This document shows positions 52,403 to 62,992 of a stretch of 64,000 nt of DNA, in pieces. The stretch spans positions 434,001 through 498,000 of the forward strand of contig MLAX01000001.1 in assembly GCA_001890945.1 (NCBI GenBank), in the 5' to 3' direction. Positions within the stretch are counted from its first letter, which is position 1, and every line of letters starts with the position of its first letter. The notes under the pieces are model-generated. The model searched no databases, was not told where the DNA came from, and saw nothing but the letters and a program-made list of their open reading frames with translations. The position numbers were made by a program, and so were the translations under genes. The DNA is from Alphaproteobacteria bacterium AO1-B (GTDB lineage Bacteria; Pseudomonadota; Alphaproteobacteria; Rhizobiales; Stappiaceae).

Positions 52403-53956
52403 ATGAGCGAAACACCTGCAATTGAGCTGCGCAAGATCAACAAAAGCTTTGGGGCGGTCCATGCCAACAAGGACATCGACCTTGTTGTAAAGAAGGGATC
52501 AATCCACGGCATTATCGGTGAAAATGGCGCGGGTAAATCGACCTTGATGTCGATCCTTTACGGCTTTTATCAAGCCGACACCGGAGACATTCTGGTCAAC
52601 GGCAATAAGGTCACGATCTCGGACTCGAAGGCTGCGATCGGGATGGGGATCGGGATGGTTCACCAGCACTTCATGCTGGTCGACAATTTCACCGTTCTGG
52701 AAAATGTCGTTCTTGGCGCCGAAGACAGTGCGCTCCTGGCCGGCGGTCTTAACCGGGCCCGATCCGAACTGCATCGCCTGGAAACCGAATATGAGCTCCG
52801 TGTTGATCCAGAAGCAATCACCGGTGAGCTGCCAGTCGGACTTCAGCAGCGTGTCGAAATTCTGAAAGCACTCTATCGCAGCGCCGAAGTCCTGATCCTG
52901 GATGAACCGACCGGCGTTTTGACGCCTGCCGAGGCGGACCACCTGTTCAAGATCCTGGAAGTTCTGAAGAACGAAGGCAAAACCATCCTGCTGATCACGC
53001 ACAAACTGCGCGAGATCATGGCTGCGACCGACATGGTGTCCGTCATGCGCCGCGGAGAGATGGTGGCGACTCGCGAGACCAAGAACACCTCAATGGAGGA
53101 GTTGGCCGAGCTGATGGTCGGGCGCAGCGTCTTGTTGCGGGTCGACAAGAAACCAGCCGAACCCAAAGCGCCCGTTCTCGAGGTGGAGAACCTCACGGTG
53201 ACAGACAGCCGCGGCGTCGAAGTTGTGAAGGATGTTTCTTTCAAGGTGCATGAAGGCGAAATCGTCGGCATTGCGGGCGTATCCGGTAACGGGCAGTCAG
53301 AACTTCTCGAAACTCTTTCCGGCATCCGTCGCGCCACCCGGGGTACCTTGAAAATCAACGGTGAGACGATTGATCTGGCCAACCGGGCACCGGACGCCGC
53401 CGATATGCGCGCAAAGAGCATGGGCCATGTTCCAGAAGACCGGCACCGTATGGGGCTGATCAACAGTTTCTCCGAGTATGAGAACTCCATTCTCGGGTAT
53501 CACCGGGATCCTGCCTATTCAAAAGGCCTTCTGCTGGACCTGCCAGCGATCAAGAAAAATGCGGTCGATGAAATCGAGAAATACGATATCCGGCCACCAA
53601 ATCCGATGCTCAAGACCGCTAACTTCTCAGGTGGCAACCAGCAGAAGGTTGTTCTGGCTCGGGAAATCGAAAGGGACCCAAACATCCTTTTGGTTGGCCA
53701 GCCGACCCGCGGTGTGGACATCGGTGCAATCGAATTCATTCACAAGCGGCTAATTGAATTACGGGATGCGGGAAAAGGTATCCTTTTGGTCTCCGTGGAG
53801 CTCGACGAAATCCGTGGCCTGTCAGACCGGGTGCTTGTGATGTTCGACGGCAAGGTCGTGGGCGAACGTGGCGCGGATGCTGAAGAAAGTGATCTTGGCC
53901 TGCTGATGGCCGGGATTGAGGACAAAAAGATCGCCGTTGAAGGAGACGTCCAATGA
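52403..53956 (+). CDS. nucleoside ABC transporter ATPase, two fused ABC domains
   Basis: This 517-residue ATPase has two nucleotide-binding halves, as in sugar and nucleoside importers (RbsA/YufO type). The first half has Walker [10 protein letters not shown] and Walker B LILDEPTG, with a degenerate signature ([11 protein letters not shown]). The second has a degenerate Walker A (GVSGNGQSE), an intact signature [10 protein letters not shown], and GQPTRGVD in place of the Walker B Asp-Glu. This split of one active and one impaired site is usual in the family. It overlaps the next permease by four bases (ATGA). Confidence 0.94.
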   Translation: MSETPAIELRKINKSFGAVHANKDIDLVVKKGSIHGIIGENGAGKSTLMSILYGFYQADTGDILVNGNKVTISDSKAAIGMGIGMVHQHFMLVDNFTVLENVVLGAEDSALLAGGLNRARSELHRLETEYELRVDPEAITGELPVGLQQRVEILKALYRSAEVLILDEPTGVLTPAEADHLFKILEVLKNEGKTILLITHKLREIMAATDMVSVMRRGEMVATRETKNTSMEELAELMVGRSVLLRVDKKPAEPKAPVLEVENLTVTDSRGVEVVKDVSFKVHEGEIVGIAGVSGNGQSELLETLSGIRRATRGTLKINGETIDLANRAPDAADMRAKSMGHVPEDRHRMGLINSFSEYENSILGYHRDPAYSKGLLLDLPAIKKNAVDEIEKYDIRPPNPMLKTANFSGGNQQKVVLAREIERDPNILLVGQPTRGVDIGAIEFIHKRLIELRDAGKGILLVSVELDEIRGLSDRVLVMFDGKVVGERGADAEESDLGLLMAGIEDKKIAVEGDVQ

Positions 53957-55059
53957 GTGGCGGCCAGCTACCCCGGTGGGTCGATTACGGCCTGATCCCG
54001 TTCCTGAATCTTGCGGCCGCATTTCTGGTCTCCGGTCTTGTGGTGATCTTGATCGGTGAAAACCCGATCGATGCTGTGAAAGTCCTAATCTGGGGTTCTC
54101 TCGGCTACACGGAAGGATTCGGATACACACTCTTTTACGCAACCAACTTTATCTTCACCGGGCTCGCGGTGGCGGTCGCGTTTCACGCAGGCCTCTTCAA
54201 CATTGGCGGTGAAGGGCAGGCGTACCTGGGCGGTCTAGGCGTGGCCATCGCGTGTTTGGCATTGGACCATTATGTGCCGTGGTACGTCACATTGCCGTTC
54301 GCTATTCTTGGATCCGCATTGATGGGCGCGGCATGGGCCTTCATCCCGGCCTGGCTACAGGCAACGCGCGGCAGCCACGTAGTTATCACCACCATCATGT
54401 TCAACTTCATTGCTGCGTCCTTGATGGTCTATCTGCTCAATGGCTTTTTGAAAAAGCCGGGCTCCATGCAGAACGAGACTCGGACCTTTGAAGATGGCGG
54501 CCGCTTGCCGTTCCTGAACGACATCTTCCCGTCGTTCGGCTTCGGTTTCGCGCCGGTCAATCTGGCGTTGTTTGTTGCGTTGGCAGCCTGCGTTCTGGTT
54601 TGGCTGTTGATCTGGCGGACCAAACTAGGGTTTGAAATCCGCTCCTTCGGCGCCAATGCGACCGCGGCAGTCTATGCAGGCATTTCGCCGGTCCGCATCA
54701 CAGTGGTGACCATGCTGATTTCCGGCGGTCTTGCTGGCATGATGGCGATCAACGAGATCATGGGGTCCCAGCATCGCTTGTTGATCGATTTCGTGACTGG
54801 GTATGGCTTTGTCGGCATCGCCGTTGCGCTTATGGGTCGGGCCCACCCGGTCGGTATCCTGCTAGCGTCTATCCTGTTCGGCATGTTGTATCAGGGCGGC
54901 GCAGAGCTTTCCTTTGAGATGCCCAACATCACACGCGACATGATCATTGTGATCCAAGGTCTGGTCATCCTGTTTGCGGGTGCGCTTGAGCACATGTTCC
55001 GGCCTGCGATTGCCCAGTTTTTCATGCCCGCTCGGCCCAAAACGGCGCAGGAGGCTTGA
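53953..55059 (+). CDS. nucleoside ABC transporter permease, subunit 1 (YufP-like)
   Basis: This 368-residue inner-membrane permease of the BPD_transp_2 (LivH/RbsC-like) fold has about 8-10 helices. It has FHAGLFNIGGEGQAYLGGL, the coupling region VITTIMFNFIAASLMVYLLNG, and SGGLAGMMAINEIMGSQHRL followed by GYGFVGIAVALMGRAHPVG. These match the YufP/NupP subunit of bacterial nucleoside importers. It overlaps the ATPase gene, and the next permease starts two bases after its stop. Confidence 0.93.
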   Translation: MSGGQLPRWVDYGLIPFLNLAAAFLVSGLVVILIGENPIDAVKVLIWGSLGYTEGFGYTLFYATNFIFTGLAVAVAFHAGLFNIGGEGQAYLGGLGVAIACLALDHYVPWYVTLPFAILGSALMGAAWAFIPAWLQATRGSHVVITTIMFNFIAASLMVYLLNGFLKKPGSMQNETRTFEDGGRLPFLNDIFPSFGFGFAPVNLALFVALAACVLVWLLIWRTKLGFEIRSFGANATAAVYAGISPVRITVVTMLISGGLAGMMAINEIMGSQHRLLIDFVTGYGFVGIAVALMGRAHPVGILLASILFGMLYQGGAELSFEMPNITRDMIIVIQGLVILFAGALEHMFRPAIAQFFMPARPKTAQEA

Positions 55060-55061
55060 TC

Positions 55062-56030
55062 ATGTTTGAGACGTTGATCCTGACACTTGATTCCACGGTC
55101 CGCCTGTCAACGCCGCTCCTGCTGGCCTGTCTGGCAGGACTTTATTCCGAACGGTCGGGGATCGTTGACATTGGCTTGGAAGGCAAGATGCTTGGCGCTG
55201 CCTTCGGCGCCGGTGCGGTCGCCTTCATTACTGGCAACGCCTGGATTGGGCTCATGGCGGGCATTGCCGTATCGATTGGCCTGGCGCTCATCCACGGATT
55301 TGCATCCATCACCAACCGCGGCAACCAGATTGTCTCCGGCGTTGCCATCAACTTCCTTGCGGCCGGATTGACGGCCCTGCTCGGACAAACCTGGTTCAGC
55401 CAGGGGGGGCGGACGCCGTCGCTTCAAGGGGATGGCCGCTTCCGCGACATCGTCTTGCCGGGCGCTGAGCAAGTGCGCGATGTGCCGATTATCGGCCCGA
55501 TCTATGCCGAGCTTTTGTCCGGTCATAACATCCTGGTCTATGCCGCCTTTGTTGCCGTGCCGGTCACGTGGTGGGTGCTGTTCCGCACGCGTTTTGGTTT
55601 GCGACTTCGCGCGGTGGGTGAAAACCCGGCCGCCGTGGACACGGCAGGTATTTCGGTGACCTGGCTTCGCTACCGGGCCGTGATTGCATGCGGCATTCTC
55701 TGCGGGCTTGCGGGCAGTTATCTTTCGATCGCTCAGTCTGCCGGTTTCATCAAGGATATGACCGCCGGTAAGGGCTTTATTGCACTTGCAGCGCTGATCT
55801 TCGCCAAGTGGCGGCCTGCAAGCGCGATGTTCGCTTGCCTGCTCTTTGGGTTCCTCGATGCAACGGCGATCCGCATGCAAGGACAAGAAGTTCCTGGCAT
55901 TGGCGAGATCCCGGTCCAGTTCTTCCAGGCGCTGCCATACATCCTGACGGTCATCCTGCTTGCGGGCTTCATCGGGAAAGCGATCCCGCCGAAAGCTGCT
56001 GGCATTCCGTATCTGAAGGAGCGGTCATGA
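55062..56030 (+). CDS. nucleoside ABC transporter permease, subunit 2 (YufQ-like)
   Basis: This 322-residue partner permease is of the same fold. It has LACLAGLYSERSGIVDIGLEGKMLGAAFGA, NQIVSGVAINFLAAGLT, LRLRAVGENPAAVDTAGISV and KGFIALAALIFAKWRPASA, all typical of YufQ/NupQ. AGGAGG ends eight bases before ATG 55062; a TTG at 55056 is in frame but does not fit. Its stop overlaps the cdd start (ATGA). Confidence 0.93.
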   Translation: MFETLILTLDSTVRLSTPLLLACLAGLYSERSGIVDIGLEGKMLGAAFGAGAVAFITGNAWIGLMAGIAVSIGLALIHGFASITNRGNQIVSGVAINFLAAGLTALLGQTWFSQGGRTPSLQGDGRFRDIVLPGAEQVRDVPIIGPIYAELLSGHNILVYAAFVAVPVTWWVLFRTRFGLRLRAVGENPAAVDTAGISVTWLRYRAVIACGILCGLAGSYLSIAQSAGFIKDMTAGKGFIALAALIFAKWRPASAMFACLLFGFLDATAIRMQGQEVPGIGEIPVQFFQALPYILTVILLAGFIGKAIPPKAAGIPYLKERS

Positions 56031-56425
56031 GTGATCTGGACAAGCTGTTCGAGGCCGCCAAGGCGGTGCGCGAAAAGGCATATGCTCCTTATTCCAACTT
56101 TCTGGTCGGGGCAGCATTCCGCACTCCGGATGGGACGATTTTCACCGGCTGCAATGTGGAGAATGCATCCTACCCGGTCAGCGTATGCGCTGAAGGTGGT
56201 GCAGCCAGCGCCATGATTGCCGCCGGTTACCGGGAAATCGAAGAAGCGGTCGTGATTGGCGATGCGGCCCTTTGCACCCCGTGCGGCATGTGCCGTCAGC
56301 GGTTTGCAGAGTTCGGAACTGAAAATCTTGTGGTCCATGTTGCGGACCTCAACGGCATTCGCCGCAGCTTCACACTTGATGAATTGCTGCCGGCGGCATT
56401 TGAACTAGAAGACAAGAAGGACTGA
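56027..56425 (+). CDS. cdd: cytidine deaminase
   Basis: This 132-residue zinc enzyme deaminates cytidine and deoxycytidine to uridine and deoxyuridine. It is the small, tetrameric type. YAPYSNFLVGAA is at the start, the substrate-binding NVENASYPVSVCAEG contains the zinc Cys and catalytic Glu, and the second zinc motif is PCGMCRQ. ATG 56027 overlaps the permease stop; the much longer upstream open frame is antisense-like noise inside the permease. It supplies DeoA with uracil nucleosides. Confidence 0.96.
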   Translation: MSDLDKLFEAAKAVREKAYAPYSNFLVGAAFRTPDGTIFTGCNVENASYPVSVCAEGGAASAMIAAGYREIEEAVVIGDAALCTPCGMCRQRFAEFGTENLVVHVADLNGIRRSFTLDELLPAAFELEDKKD

Positions 56426-56431
56426 CCCACC

Positions 56432-57241
56432 ATGAGTGGTTATGGCCGTGAGTGCGCGGATATTGTCCGCGCCGCCCGTGAGGGCTCCTATAAAATTGGC
56501 ATGATTCTGGGATCAGGGCTCGGAACCCTGGCTGAAGAGGTCGAGGATGCAGTCCGCATTCCGTATGCCCATCTGACCGAGTTTCCGGTGTCCACGGTAA
56601 CATCGCATTCCAGCGAACTGGTTGCCGGTACGCTTGCCGGTGTTCCTGTGGTCATCCTGTCGGGCCGTGCGCACTATTATGAAGGTGGCGATCCGACGGT
56701 CATGCGGACTCCAGTTGAAACCTTGAAGGAGCTCGGCTGCGACATCCTGCTTGCAACCAATGCGGCAGGGTCCTTGCGCGAAGACGTCGCTCCCGGCAGT
56801 CCGATGGTCATTTCGGATCATATCAATTGGTCGGGCAAAAACCCGTTGATCGGCGAAGAAGATGAGAAGCGGTTCCTCGATATGAGCGCGGCTTATGATC
56901 AGGACCTTCGGGCGGCAATGAAGAAAGTTGCCGAAGAAACTGGCGACCCTGTCGCAGAAGGCGTCTACATGTGGTTCTCCGGCCCGTCATTTGAGACGCC
57001 TGCCGAAATCCGCATGGCCAAGATACTGGGCGCGGATGCGGTCGGCATGTCGACCGTCCCGGAAGTCATCATGGCCCGGTTCCTGGGGATGCGCGTCGCA
57101 GCGATGTCCATCATCACCAACTACGGTGCTGGCATGCAAACCCATGCCCTGTCGCACGACGAAACCAAGTCCGTTGCGCTCACCGGCATGGAACGGATGA
57201 AGCAGCTCGTCCGCGCTTTTGTAAAAGAGGTCGGCCAATGA
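56432..57241 (+). CDS. purine nucleoside phosphorylase (trimeric type)
   Basis: This 269-residue phosphorylase splits purine (deoxy)nucleosides into base and (deoxy)ribose 1-phosphate. It has IGMILGSGLGTLAEEV (phosphate-binding), SGRAHYYEGG, ATNAAGSLRED, YMWFSGPSFETPAEIRM and ADAVGMSTVPEVIMA, all markers of the PunA/DeoD2/XapA trimeric family, not the hexameric DeoD. It begins six bases after cdd and overlaps deoC by four bases. The inosine/guanosine preference typical of the family fits the neighbouring adenosine deaminase. Confidence 0.94.
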   Translation: MSGYGRECADIVRAAREGSYKIGMILGSGLGTLAEEVEDAVRIPYAHLTEFPVSTVTSHSSELVAGTLAGVPVVILSGRAHYYEGGDPTVMRTPVETLKELGCDILLATNAAGSLREDVAPGSPMVISDHINWSGKNPLIGEEDEKRFLDMSAAYDQDLRAAMKKVAEETGDPVAEGVYMWFSGPSFETPAEIRMAKILGADAVGMSTVPEVIMARFLGMRVAAMSIITNYGAGMQTHALSHDETKSVALTGMERMKQLVRAFVKEVGQ

Positions 57242-58014
57242 CCGATATGATTGAAACCGCCAAACGGGCCGTTGGCCTGGTGGATTTGACCAACCTGAAT
57301 GACGATTGCACGGCTGCAGATATTACGGCTTTGACAAATCGCACGGTAACTCCGCATGGCGCCGTCGCTGCCGTATGCGTGTGGCCCCGCTTCGTAGAGC
57401 AGGCTGTCAAGGAACTCGCCGGCACTGGGGTCAAAGTTGCGACAGTCGTCAATTTCCCGGCTGGCGGTGAAGACACGCAAGCTGTGGTCGCTGAAACTCG
57501 CCAGGCGATAGCCGAAGGTGCGGATGAGATTGACCTCGTCATGCCTTACCGGACGTTTGTCGAGGGCCGTAAAGGGTTCGCCGAAGAGCAGATCATTCAG
57601 GTCAAGGCCGCGATTCCAGAACCTGCCATCTTGAAGGTTATTCTCGAGACAGGCGAGATCAAGGATCCGCTCTTGATCCATGCTGCGTCCAATGTTGCGA
57701 TCGCAGCCGGTGCGGATTTCATCAAGACTTCGACCGGCAAGGTTGCTGTCAACGCCACTTTGGAAGCTGCTGAAATCATGCTGACGGCCATCGAAGAAGC
57801 GCGGCGCGACAACGCTGAGCGCGTCATCGGCTTTAAACCTGCCGGCGGGATCAAAACCGCTTCGGATGCGGCCGCTTATCTCGCGCTTGCAGACAAGATC
57901 ATGGGACACAATTGGGTGTCCGCCTCAACCTTCCGTTTTGGCGCGAGCGGGTTGCTCGATGCTCTCACGGCAACGATAGACGGCAAAGACGCCGCAGTGG
58001 GTGAAGGATACTAA
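57238..58014 (+). CDS. deoC: deoxyribose-phosphate aldolase
   Basis: This 258-residue class I aldolase cleaves deoxyribose 5-phosphate to acetaldehyde and glyceraldehyde 3-phosphate. It has [31 protein letters not shown] and EIDLVMPYR. The Schiff-base Lys is in [10 protein letters not shown], and [13 protein letters not shown] holds the second lysine. Its length and layout are like the E. coli enzyme. Start overlaps the phosphorylase stop (ATGA); deoA starts one base after its stop. Confidence 0.96.
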   Translation: MTDMIETAKRAVGLVDLTNLNDDCTAADITALTNRTVTPHGAVAAVCVWPRFVEQAVKELAGTGVKVATVVNFPAGGEDTQAVVAETRQAIAEGADEIDLVMPYRTFVEGRKGFAEEQIIQVKAAIPEPAILKVILETGEIKDPLLIHAASNVAIAAGADFIKTSTGKVAVNATLEAAEIMLTAIEEARRDNAERVIGFKPAGGIKTASDAAAYLALADKIMGHNWVSASTFRFGASGLLDALTATIDGKDAAVGEGY

Positions 58015-58015
58015 G

Positions 58016-59332
58016 ATGCTGCCACAAGAGCTCATCCGGAAAAAAAGGGACGGCGGAGCGCTGTCCTCCGAAGAGATCGCGTTTTTCGTAAAGGGCCTCG
58101 CTGACGGATCTGTCACCGAAGGACAGGTTTCCGCCCTTGCCATGGCGGTCTTTTTCAAGGGTCTCACCATTGATGAGCGTGTCGCTCTAACGCTCGCGAT
58201 GCGCGACAGCGGCGATGTTCTGGACTGGTCCGATATTGACGCTCCGGTCCTTGATAAACACTCCACTGGGGGTGTGGGTGACAATGTTTCGCTTATGCTG
58301 GCTCCGGCACTTGCGGCTTGCGGTGCAGCTGTCCCGATGATCTCTGGTCGTGGTCTTGGCCATACTGGTGGTACACTCGACAAGTTCGACAGCATTCCTG
58401 GCTACAAGACCCAGCCGGACAATGCGCTTTTCAAGAAGGTCGTAAAGGAAGTCGGCTGTGCCGTGATCGGTCAGACTGGCAATCTCGCTCCGGCCGACAA
58501 ACGCTTTTATGGCATCCGGGATGTAACCGCGACGGTCGAGAGCATTGACCTGATCACTGCATCCATTTTGTCCAAGAAACTGGCAGCGGGTCTTCAAGGG
58601 CTTGTGCTCGATGTGAAGTGGGGCAGTGGCGCGTTCATGGCAACGCTGGACGAAGCGCGCGCGCTTGCCGAGAGCCTTGTCTTGGTCGCGAACGGCGCAG
58701 GCCTCAAAACCACCGCTCTGCTCACCGATATGAATGAGCCGTTGGCCTCTGCTGCGGGCAATGCAATCGAGATGCAGAACGCTGTCGATTTCCTGAAAGG
58801 GACTGCTATCGACAACCGGCTTTGGGACGTCACCGTTGCGCAAGGCGGTGAGCTACTCGCAAGCGGCGGCCTCGCACCTGATGCCGAGGCTGGGTGTGAT
58901 ATGATGCGGACAGCTTTTGAGAGTGGCAAGGCGGCAGATAAGTTCGCCGAGATGGTGAGCGCGCTTGGTGGGCCAGCCGACTTCATGGACAAGCCGGAAC
59001 TCTATCTTGCGAAAGCCAATTTCGAGGCACCGGTTTATCCGTTTGAGGACGGCGTTGTCACGGAAATCGACGCACGTGGTGTCGGTGTTGCCGTTGTTGC
59101 GCTTGGCGGCGGACGTAAAGCGGCTGCCGATGTGATCGACCCATCCGTTGGTTTCACAAGCCTTGCCGGCGTGGGCAATTCGGTTGACGCAGATAGCCCC
59201 CTCGCAATCGTGCATGCCCGCAATGAAGAAGAAGCAGAAGCCGCAGCGATCGCATTGCGTGCAGCCTACACAGTCGGTTCAGCAAAGGACGTCATGGATC
59301 GTCCGAGTGTTGTAGAGCGCGTCGCGCCGTGA
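58016..59332 (+). CDS. deoA: thymidine phosphorylase
   Basis: This 438-residue enzyme converts thymidine or deoxyuridine and phosphate to the base and deoxyribose 1-phosphate. It starts [20 protein letters not shown]. It has [18 protein letters not shown], the signature region [15 protein letters not shown], and [13 protein letters not shown]. The C-terminal domain ends [17 protein letters not shown] lies before ATG 58016; codons from 58001 overlap deoC and are unlikely to be used. The length is normal. Confidence 0.96.
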   Translation: MLPQELIRKKRDGGALSSEEIAFFVKGLADGSVTEGQVSALAMAVFFKGLTIDERVALTLAMRDSGDVLDWSDIDAPVLDKHSTGGVGDNVSLMLAPALAACGAAVPMISGRGLGHTGGTLDKFDSIPGYKTQPDNALFKKVVKEVGCAVIGQTGNLAPADKRFYGIRDVTATVESIDLITASILSKKLAAGLQGLVLDVKWGSGAFMATLDEARALAESLVLVANGAGLKTTALLTDMNEPLASAAGNAIEMQNAVDFLKGTAIDNRLWDVTVAQGGELLASGGLAPDAEAGCDMMRTAFESGKAADKFAEMVSALGGPADFMDKPELYLAKANFEAPVYPFEDGVVTEIDARGVGVAVVALGGGRKAAADVIDPSVGFTSLAGVGNSVDADSPLAIVHARNEEEAEAAAIALRAAYTVGSAKDVMDRPSVVERVAP

Positions 59333-59340
59333 CCGCGGCC

Positions 59341-59383
59341 GGGCCGGGCGTAAAACCCGGCCCTCTCCGGCAGAAACTGCCGG
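59341..59383 (+). promoter_or_regulatory. two tandem hairpins between deoA and deoB
   Basis: GGGCCGGG (59341-59348) pairs with CCCGGCCC (59356-59363). CCGGCAG (59367-59373) then pairs with CTGCCGG (59377-59383) around AAA. Neither has a T-run. They fill the only sizeable gap (73 bases) in the downstream half of the operon and may protect or tune the message at this joint. Confidence 0.6.
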
Positions 59384-59405
59384 CAACAATAATGAGGAGA
59401 TGCTC

Positions 59406-60626
59406 ATGCCCCGTGCGATCTTGTGCGTACTGGACAGTTTCGGGATTGGCGGCGCGGCGGATGCGGACGCCTTTGGCGATGTGGGGTCGGATACCCTTGG
59501 CCACATCGCGCAGCATTGCGCGGCAGGAAAAGGCGACACAGACGGCCTTCGCTCTGGTCCTCTGTCTGTCCCGAATATGGACCGGCTTGGGCTTGGTGCG
59601 GCCGGGCGTCTGTCCACCGGTGAAGACGTCCCGGGTCTGACCTATTCTGGGGAGCCAGAAGGACTTTGGGGCTATGCAGCCGAAGTCTCAAACGGCAAGG
59701 ATACCCCGTCCGGGCACTGGGAAATCGCGGGCGTGCCAGTCCGGTTCGACTGGGGCTATTTCCCGGAAACAATCCCGACATTTCCGAAAGAGCTGATTTC
59801 CAAGATCAGCGAAAAGGCCGGATTGAATGGAATTTTGGGCGACAAACATGCCTCCGGGACCGAGATCATCGCAGAACTCGGGGAGGAGCATGTGAAGACC
59901 GGTAAGCCGATCTTCTACACTTCCGCTGACTCGGTCATTCAGATCGCTGCTCACGAAGAGCATTTCGGCCTGGAGAAGCTCTGTGACCTTTGCGAAATCA
60001 CGCGCGAATTCGCAGACCCGTACAACATCGGGCGCGTGATTGCGCGTCCTTTCATCGGCGACAGTGCTGATACCTTTGAGCGCACGGCCAACCGCCGCGA
60101 TTATTCCGTTTTGCCGCCTGAGCCAACGTTGCTTGATCGGCTGACTGCTGATGGTCGGACTGTCTATGGCATTGGAAAAATCTCCGACATCTTTGCGCAT
60201 CAGGGTGTTGCCAAGGTTCTTAAGGGGGCTGGCAATGATCAGCTTTTTGACAAGACCCTTGAAGCCATGGATCTGGCGCAAGATGGCGACATGATCTTCG
60301 CCAATTTCATCGACTTCGACTCCCTTTATGGGCATCGCCGCGATGTTCCGGGATATGCAGCGGCACTGGAGCACTTTGACGGACGTCTTCCGGAAATGAT
60401 TGCCAAAATGCGGGAGGGTGACCTCCTAATCCTGACGGCTGATCACGGATGCGACCCGACCTGGCGCGGGACGGATCATACCCGCGAACATGTTCCTGTG
60501 ATCGCCACGGGACCGGGCATTGCGGGCAAGGGTATTGGCGGGCGTAAGACCTACGCCGATATTGGGGAGAGCGTTGCGGATCATCTTGGGATCGACCAAG
60601 GCCCGCATGGAACCAGTTTCCTGTAA
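59406..60626 (+). CDS. deoB: phosphopentomutase
   Basis: This 406-residue enzyme moves phosphate from C1 to C5 of (deoxy)ribose, linking the phosphorylases to DeoC. It is of the alkaline-phosphatase superfamily, with metal residues in [16 protein letters not shown] and [12 protein letters not shown] followed by [20 protein letters not shown] holds the Thr that carries phosphate. GAGGAG lies six bases before ATG 59406, giving exactly the usual length; ATG 59400 overlaps that site. Confidence 0.96.
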   Translation: MPRAILCVLDSFGIGGAADADAFGDVGSDTLGHIAQHCAAGKGDTDGLRSGPLSVPNMDRLGLGAAGRLSTGEDVPGLTYSGEPEGLWGYAAEVSNGKDTPSGHWEIAGVPVRFDWGYFPETIPTFPKELISKISEKAGLNGILGDKHASGTEIIAELGEEHVKTGKPIFYTSADSVIQIAAHEEHFGLEKLCDLCEITREFADPYNIGRVIARPFIGDSADTFERTANRRDYSVLPPEPTLLDRLTADGRTVYGIGKISDIFAHQGVAKVLKGAGNDQLFDKTLEAMDLAQDGDMIFANFIDFDSLYGHRRDVPGYAAALEHFDGRLPEMIAKMREGDLLILTADHGCDPTWRGTDHTREHVPVIATGPGIAGKGIGGRKTYADIGESVADHLGIDQGPHGTSFL

Positions 60627-60646
60627 GAGAAGGACAGCGGACGACT

Positions 60647-61660
60647 GTGGCCCCAAAAGGTAAGGACGAGACCCTCGCGGTCCCAAAGGTCGAACTTCAC
60701 TGCCACATTGAGGGGGCCGCTCCTCCGCGTCTCGTTCGTCAACTCGCTGATCAGCATGGCGTCGATGTCTCAGAGGTAATTGACGGCAAGGGGCAGTACG
60801 TCTGGTCCGATTTTACCTCTTTCCTAAAAGCCTATGACACGGCCAGTTCCGTCTTCAAGACACCGGCTGACTATGCCCTCCTTGCCGAGACTTATTTCCG
60901 GATGCTTGCAGCGGAAGGGGCGATCTACGGCGAGATTTTCATTTCGCCCGATCATGCTCAAGCCGCCGGTCTTTCCTACCGGTCCTATGTGGAGGGCCTC
61001 GCTGCCGGGATCGAACGGGCAAAAATCGATACGGCCATAGACGGCCGGATGATCGCAATCGGTGTGCGGCACTTCGGGACGGCCTCCGTCGAAAGAGTCG
61101 TCAAGGAAGTGATTGGCAATCCACATCCCTTGGTCACCGGATTTGGCCTCGCAGGAGATGAACGCTCCGGACATCCCGCAAACTTTTCCAAAGCGTTCCG
61201 TATGGCAGCCGATGCCGGGTTGGGAACGACAGCCCATGCGGGGGAGTTTGGCGGACCGGAAAGCATTACCGCAGCTCTGGAGTTCTTGCGGGTTAAACGT
61301 CTTGGCCATGGCGTCCGGGCCATTGAGGATCGGGATCTTGTGAAACGGCTCGTCGACGAAGACGTTGTCTTGGAAGTGTGTCCGGGATCGAACATCGCGC
61401 TTGGCGTTTATTCCGTCTTGCGCTTTCACCCGGTGAACATGCTTCGAAAAGAAGGCGTCAAGATCACCTTGAATTCCGATGATCCGCCTTTCTTTGGCAC
61501 AACGCTGGGCAAAGAGTATTCGTCTGTTGCGGAGACGTTTGGCTGGACAAGAGACGATCAAATGGAGATCAGCCGGACGGCCATCATGGCCGCGTTTTGT
61601 GACGACAGCACCCGCAACCGGTTGCTGACCCGGCTCGACAGCGCAAAGATTGGCAGCTAA
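60647..61660 (+). CDS. add: adenosine deaminase
   Basis: This 337-residue zinc enzyme converts (deoxy)adenosine to (deoxy)inosine, which the purine phosphorylase can split. The zinc ligands are in VELHCHIEG (HxH), TAHAGEFGG (His, and the Glu proton donor nearby) and LNSDDPPFFG (Asp). GHGVRAIED holds the catalytic His. The start is GTG 60647, 20 bases after deoB; an AAGGA lies about 12 bases upstream. The variant EGAAPP after the HxH replaces the common HLxG(S/A) loop and is common among the alphaproteobacterial enzymes I recall. Confidence 0.94.
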   Translation: MAPKGKDETLAVPKVELHCHIEGAAPPRLVRQLADQHGVDVSEVIDGKGQYVWSDFTSFLKAYDTASSVFKTPADYALLAETYFRMLAAEGAIYGEIFISPDHAQAAGLSYRSYVEGLAAGIERAKIDTAIDGRMIAIGVRHFGTASVERVVKEVIGNPHPLVTGFGLAGDERSGHPANFSKAFRMAADAGLGTTAHAGEFGGPESITAALEFLRVKRLGHGVRAIEDRDLVKRLVDEDVVLEVCPGSNIALGVYSVLRFHPVNMLRKEGVKITLNSDDPPFFGTTLGKEYSSVAETFGWTRDDQMEISRTAIMAAFCDDSTRNRLLTRLDSAKIGS

Positions 61661-61671
61661 GTACGCCGACC

Positions 61672-62925
61672 ATGACCACCAAAGCCCAAAACGACAACGG
61701 CCTGTTGGAAACCTTCAAGGCCGAACGCGTTCGCTTAGTCGCGAACAACCTTCTGGATCGTGCGCTCGCTGATAAATTGGATCATGTGAGCGTGGACATC
61801 AGCAAACTGGATCAAGCCTTGATCCAGGTTCTTGAAATCACCAAGCAGACCTATCCCGATTTCCAGATCCCGCCCTACGGCGTCTGGCGTTTGTTTGAAG
61901 CAGGGGGCGTTGATCGGTGGAGCGCACTTGCGTCGGCGCGAAACTTTCAGTCGGCGGATGAGCTTCTTGCAGCGGCATCGGACTTGGCAATTCTCGCTGC
62001 CTACATGGATGTGCACACACCTCAGGGCTGGTCCTACGAAGACACTATGGCTGGAACCGAAGTCAAAGGCCGTGAGGCCGCGGCATTAGCGGTCATCAAC
62101 ATGTTCGCCGCAGGATCATTTTCCTCCGATCCCGTCGATCCTTTCCGAGTTGATGCAGACGCTTTGATCCGTTTTGAAATCGAAGAACTGGCCAACGGAC
62201 TTCAGCTAAGCGCCGAGCAGGAAGGTGATTTCTTTAAACTCCTCCAGCGCCACTTGAAGCGGTTTGGCGAAGCGCTGGCCTTGCGTCCGGATCTCTTTGG
62301 CGAAGGTCAATCCACGCGTCCGGGAAACCTCGTTGTAAAGGTTGGTAGCGAAGGATGGGGGTCGGTCGATGCTACCGTTCTGCTCGACCGTTTGCTGCAA
62401 AGTTTTGCTCCGCTTTGGGAGGGCGGTGCCGCCGAGGGTGACGTATCGTTCGGAGACACTTTTGCGCATCCTGTGAAGGCCAATCCCGCAAATCAGGATA
62501 TTGTGCCCTTTCATCTGACTGCCCAAAGAATGGTCTATTCCCTTGTGGAGCCGCTGGCCTGGGCCGGATATGACGTGGATGAGCTTGATACGCTGACAGG
62601 ACCGGGCGAGGCAGAACACGCCGGATTGTTCGTGAGCACCGGTGTTCTCAGTATGAAATCCGAAACTGACGACGTGTCTGATGATCAGGCATTGGACCGG
62701 CAGACGGAACTTCGCGCTGTCACGATTGCGTTGACGGACAGACTTGCGGCCATGCTCCGCAAGGAGCTGGATGTTGAGCAAGAACAATTGCCGTTGTCCT
62801 GCATTCTGGAAGGGGGAACCAGCCGGGCTGGAGCCGCGATAATCTCCGAAAACCGGGAATTGCGGGAAAAACTGGAAAAAATCATGAACCCGGGCTCTAT
62901 TTTTTGGTTGCCGTTCGGGGCATAG
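61672..62925 (+). CDS. URC4/Urg3 family protein (DUF1688), putative uracil catabolism
   Basis: This 417-residue protein is recognised as DUF1688, the family of yeast URC4 and Aspergillus UrgC/Urg3. Features are SVRERV-like start [60 protein letters not shown] (usually near D-C-FE), [13 protein letters not shown] and the ending [11 protein letters not shown]. In Lachancea kluyveri URC4 is needed for uracil degradation together with URC1 (a GTP cyclohydrolase II-like protein) and the phosphoribosyltransferase URC6. Its exact reaction is not settled. It sits 11 bases after add and before upp, the bacterial URC6 counterpart. No URC1-like gene is in the window. Confidence 0.9.
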   Translation: MTTKAQNDNGLLETFKAERVRLVANNLLDRALADKLDHVSVDISKLDQALIQVLEITKQTYPDFQIPPYGVWRLFEAGGVDRWSALASARNFQSADELLAAASDLAILAAYMDVHTPQGWSYEDTMAGTEVKGREAAALAVINMFAAGSFSSDPVDPFRVDADALIRFEIEELANGLQLSAEQEGDFFKLLQRHLKRFGEALALRPDLFGEGQSTRPGNLVVKVGSEGWGSVDATVLLDRLLQSFAPLWEGGAAEGDVSFGDTFAHPVKANPANQDIVPFHLTAQRMVYSLVEPLAWAGYDVDELDTLTGPGEAEHAGLFVSTGVLSMKSETDDVSDDQALDRQTELRAVTIALTDRLAAMLRKELDVEQEQLPLSCILEGGTSRAGAAIISENRELREKLEKIMNPGSIFWLPFGA

Positions 62926-62992
62926 GTCCACAACATCAAACAAACGGAAGACCGCCCGCTATCGGATGCGGCCCACACAAAGAGAGGCAGAT

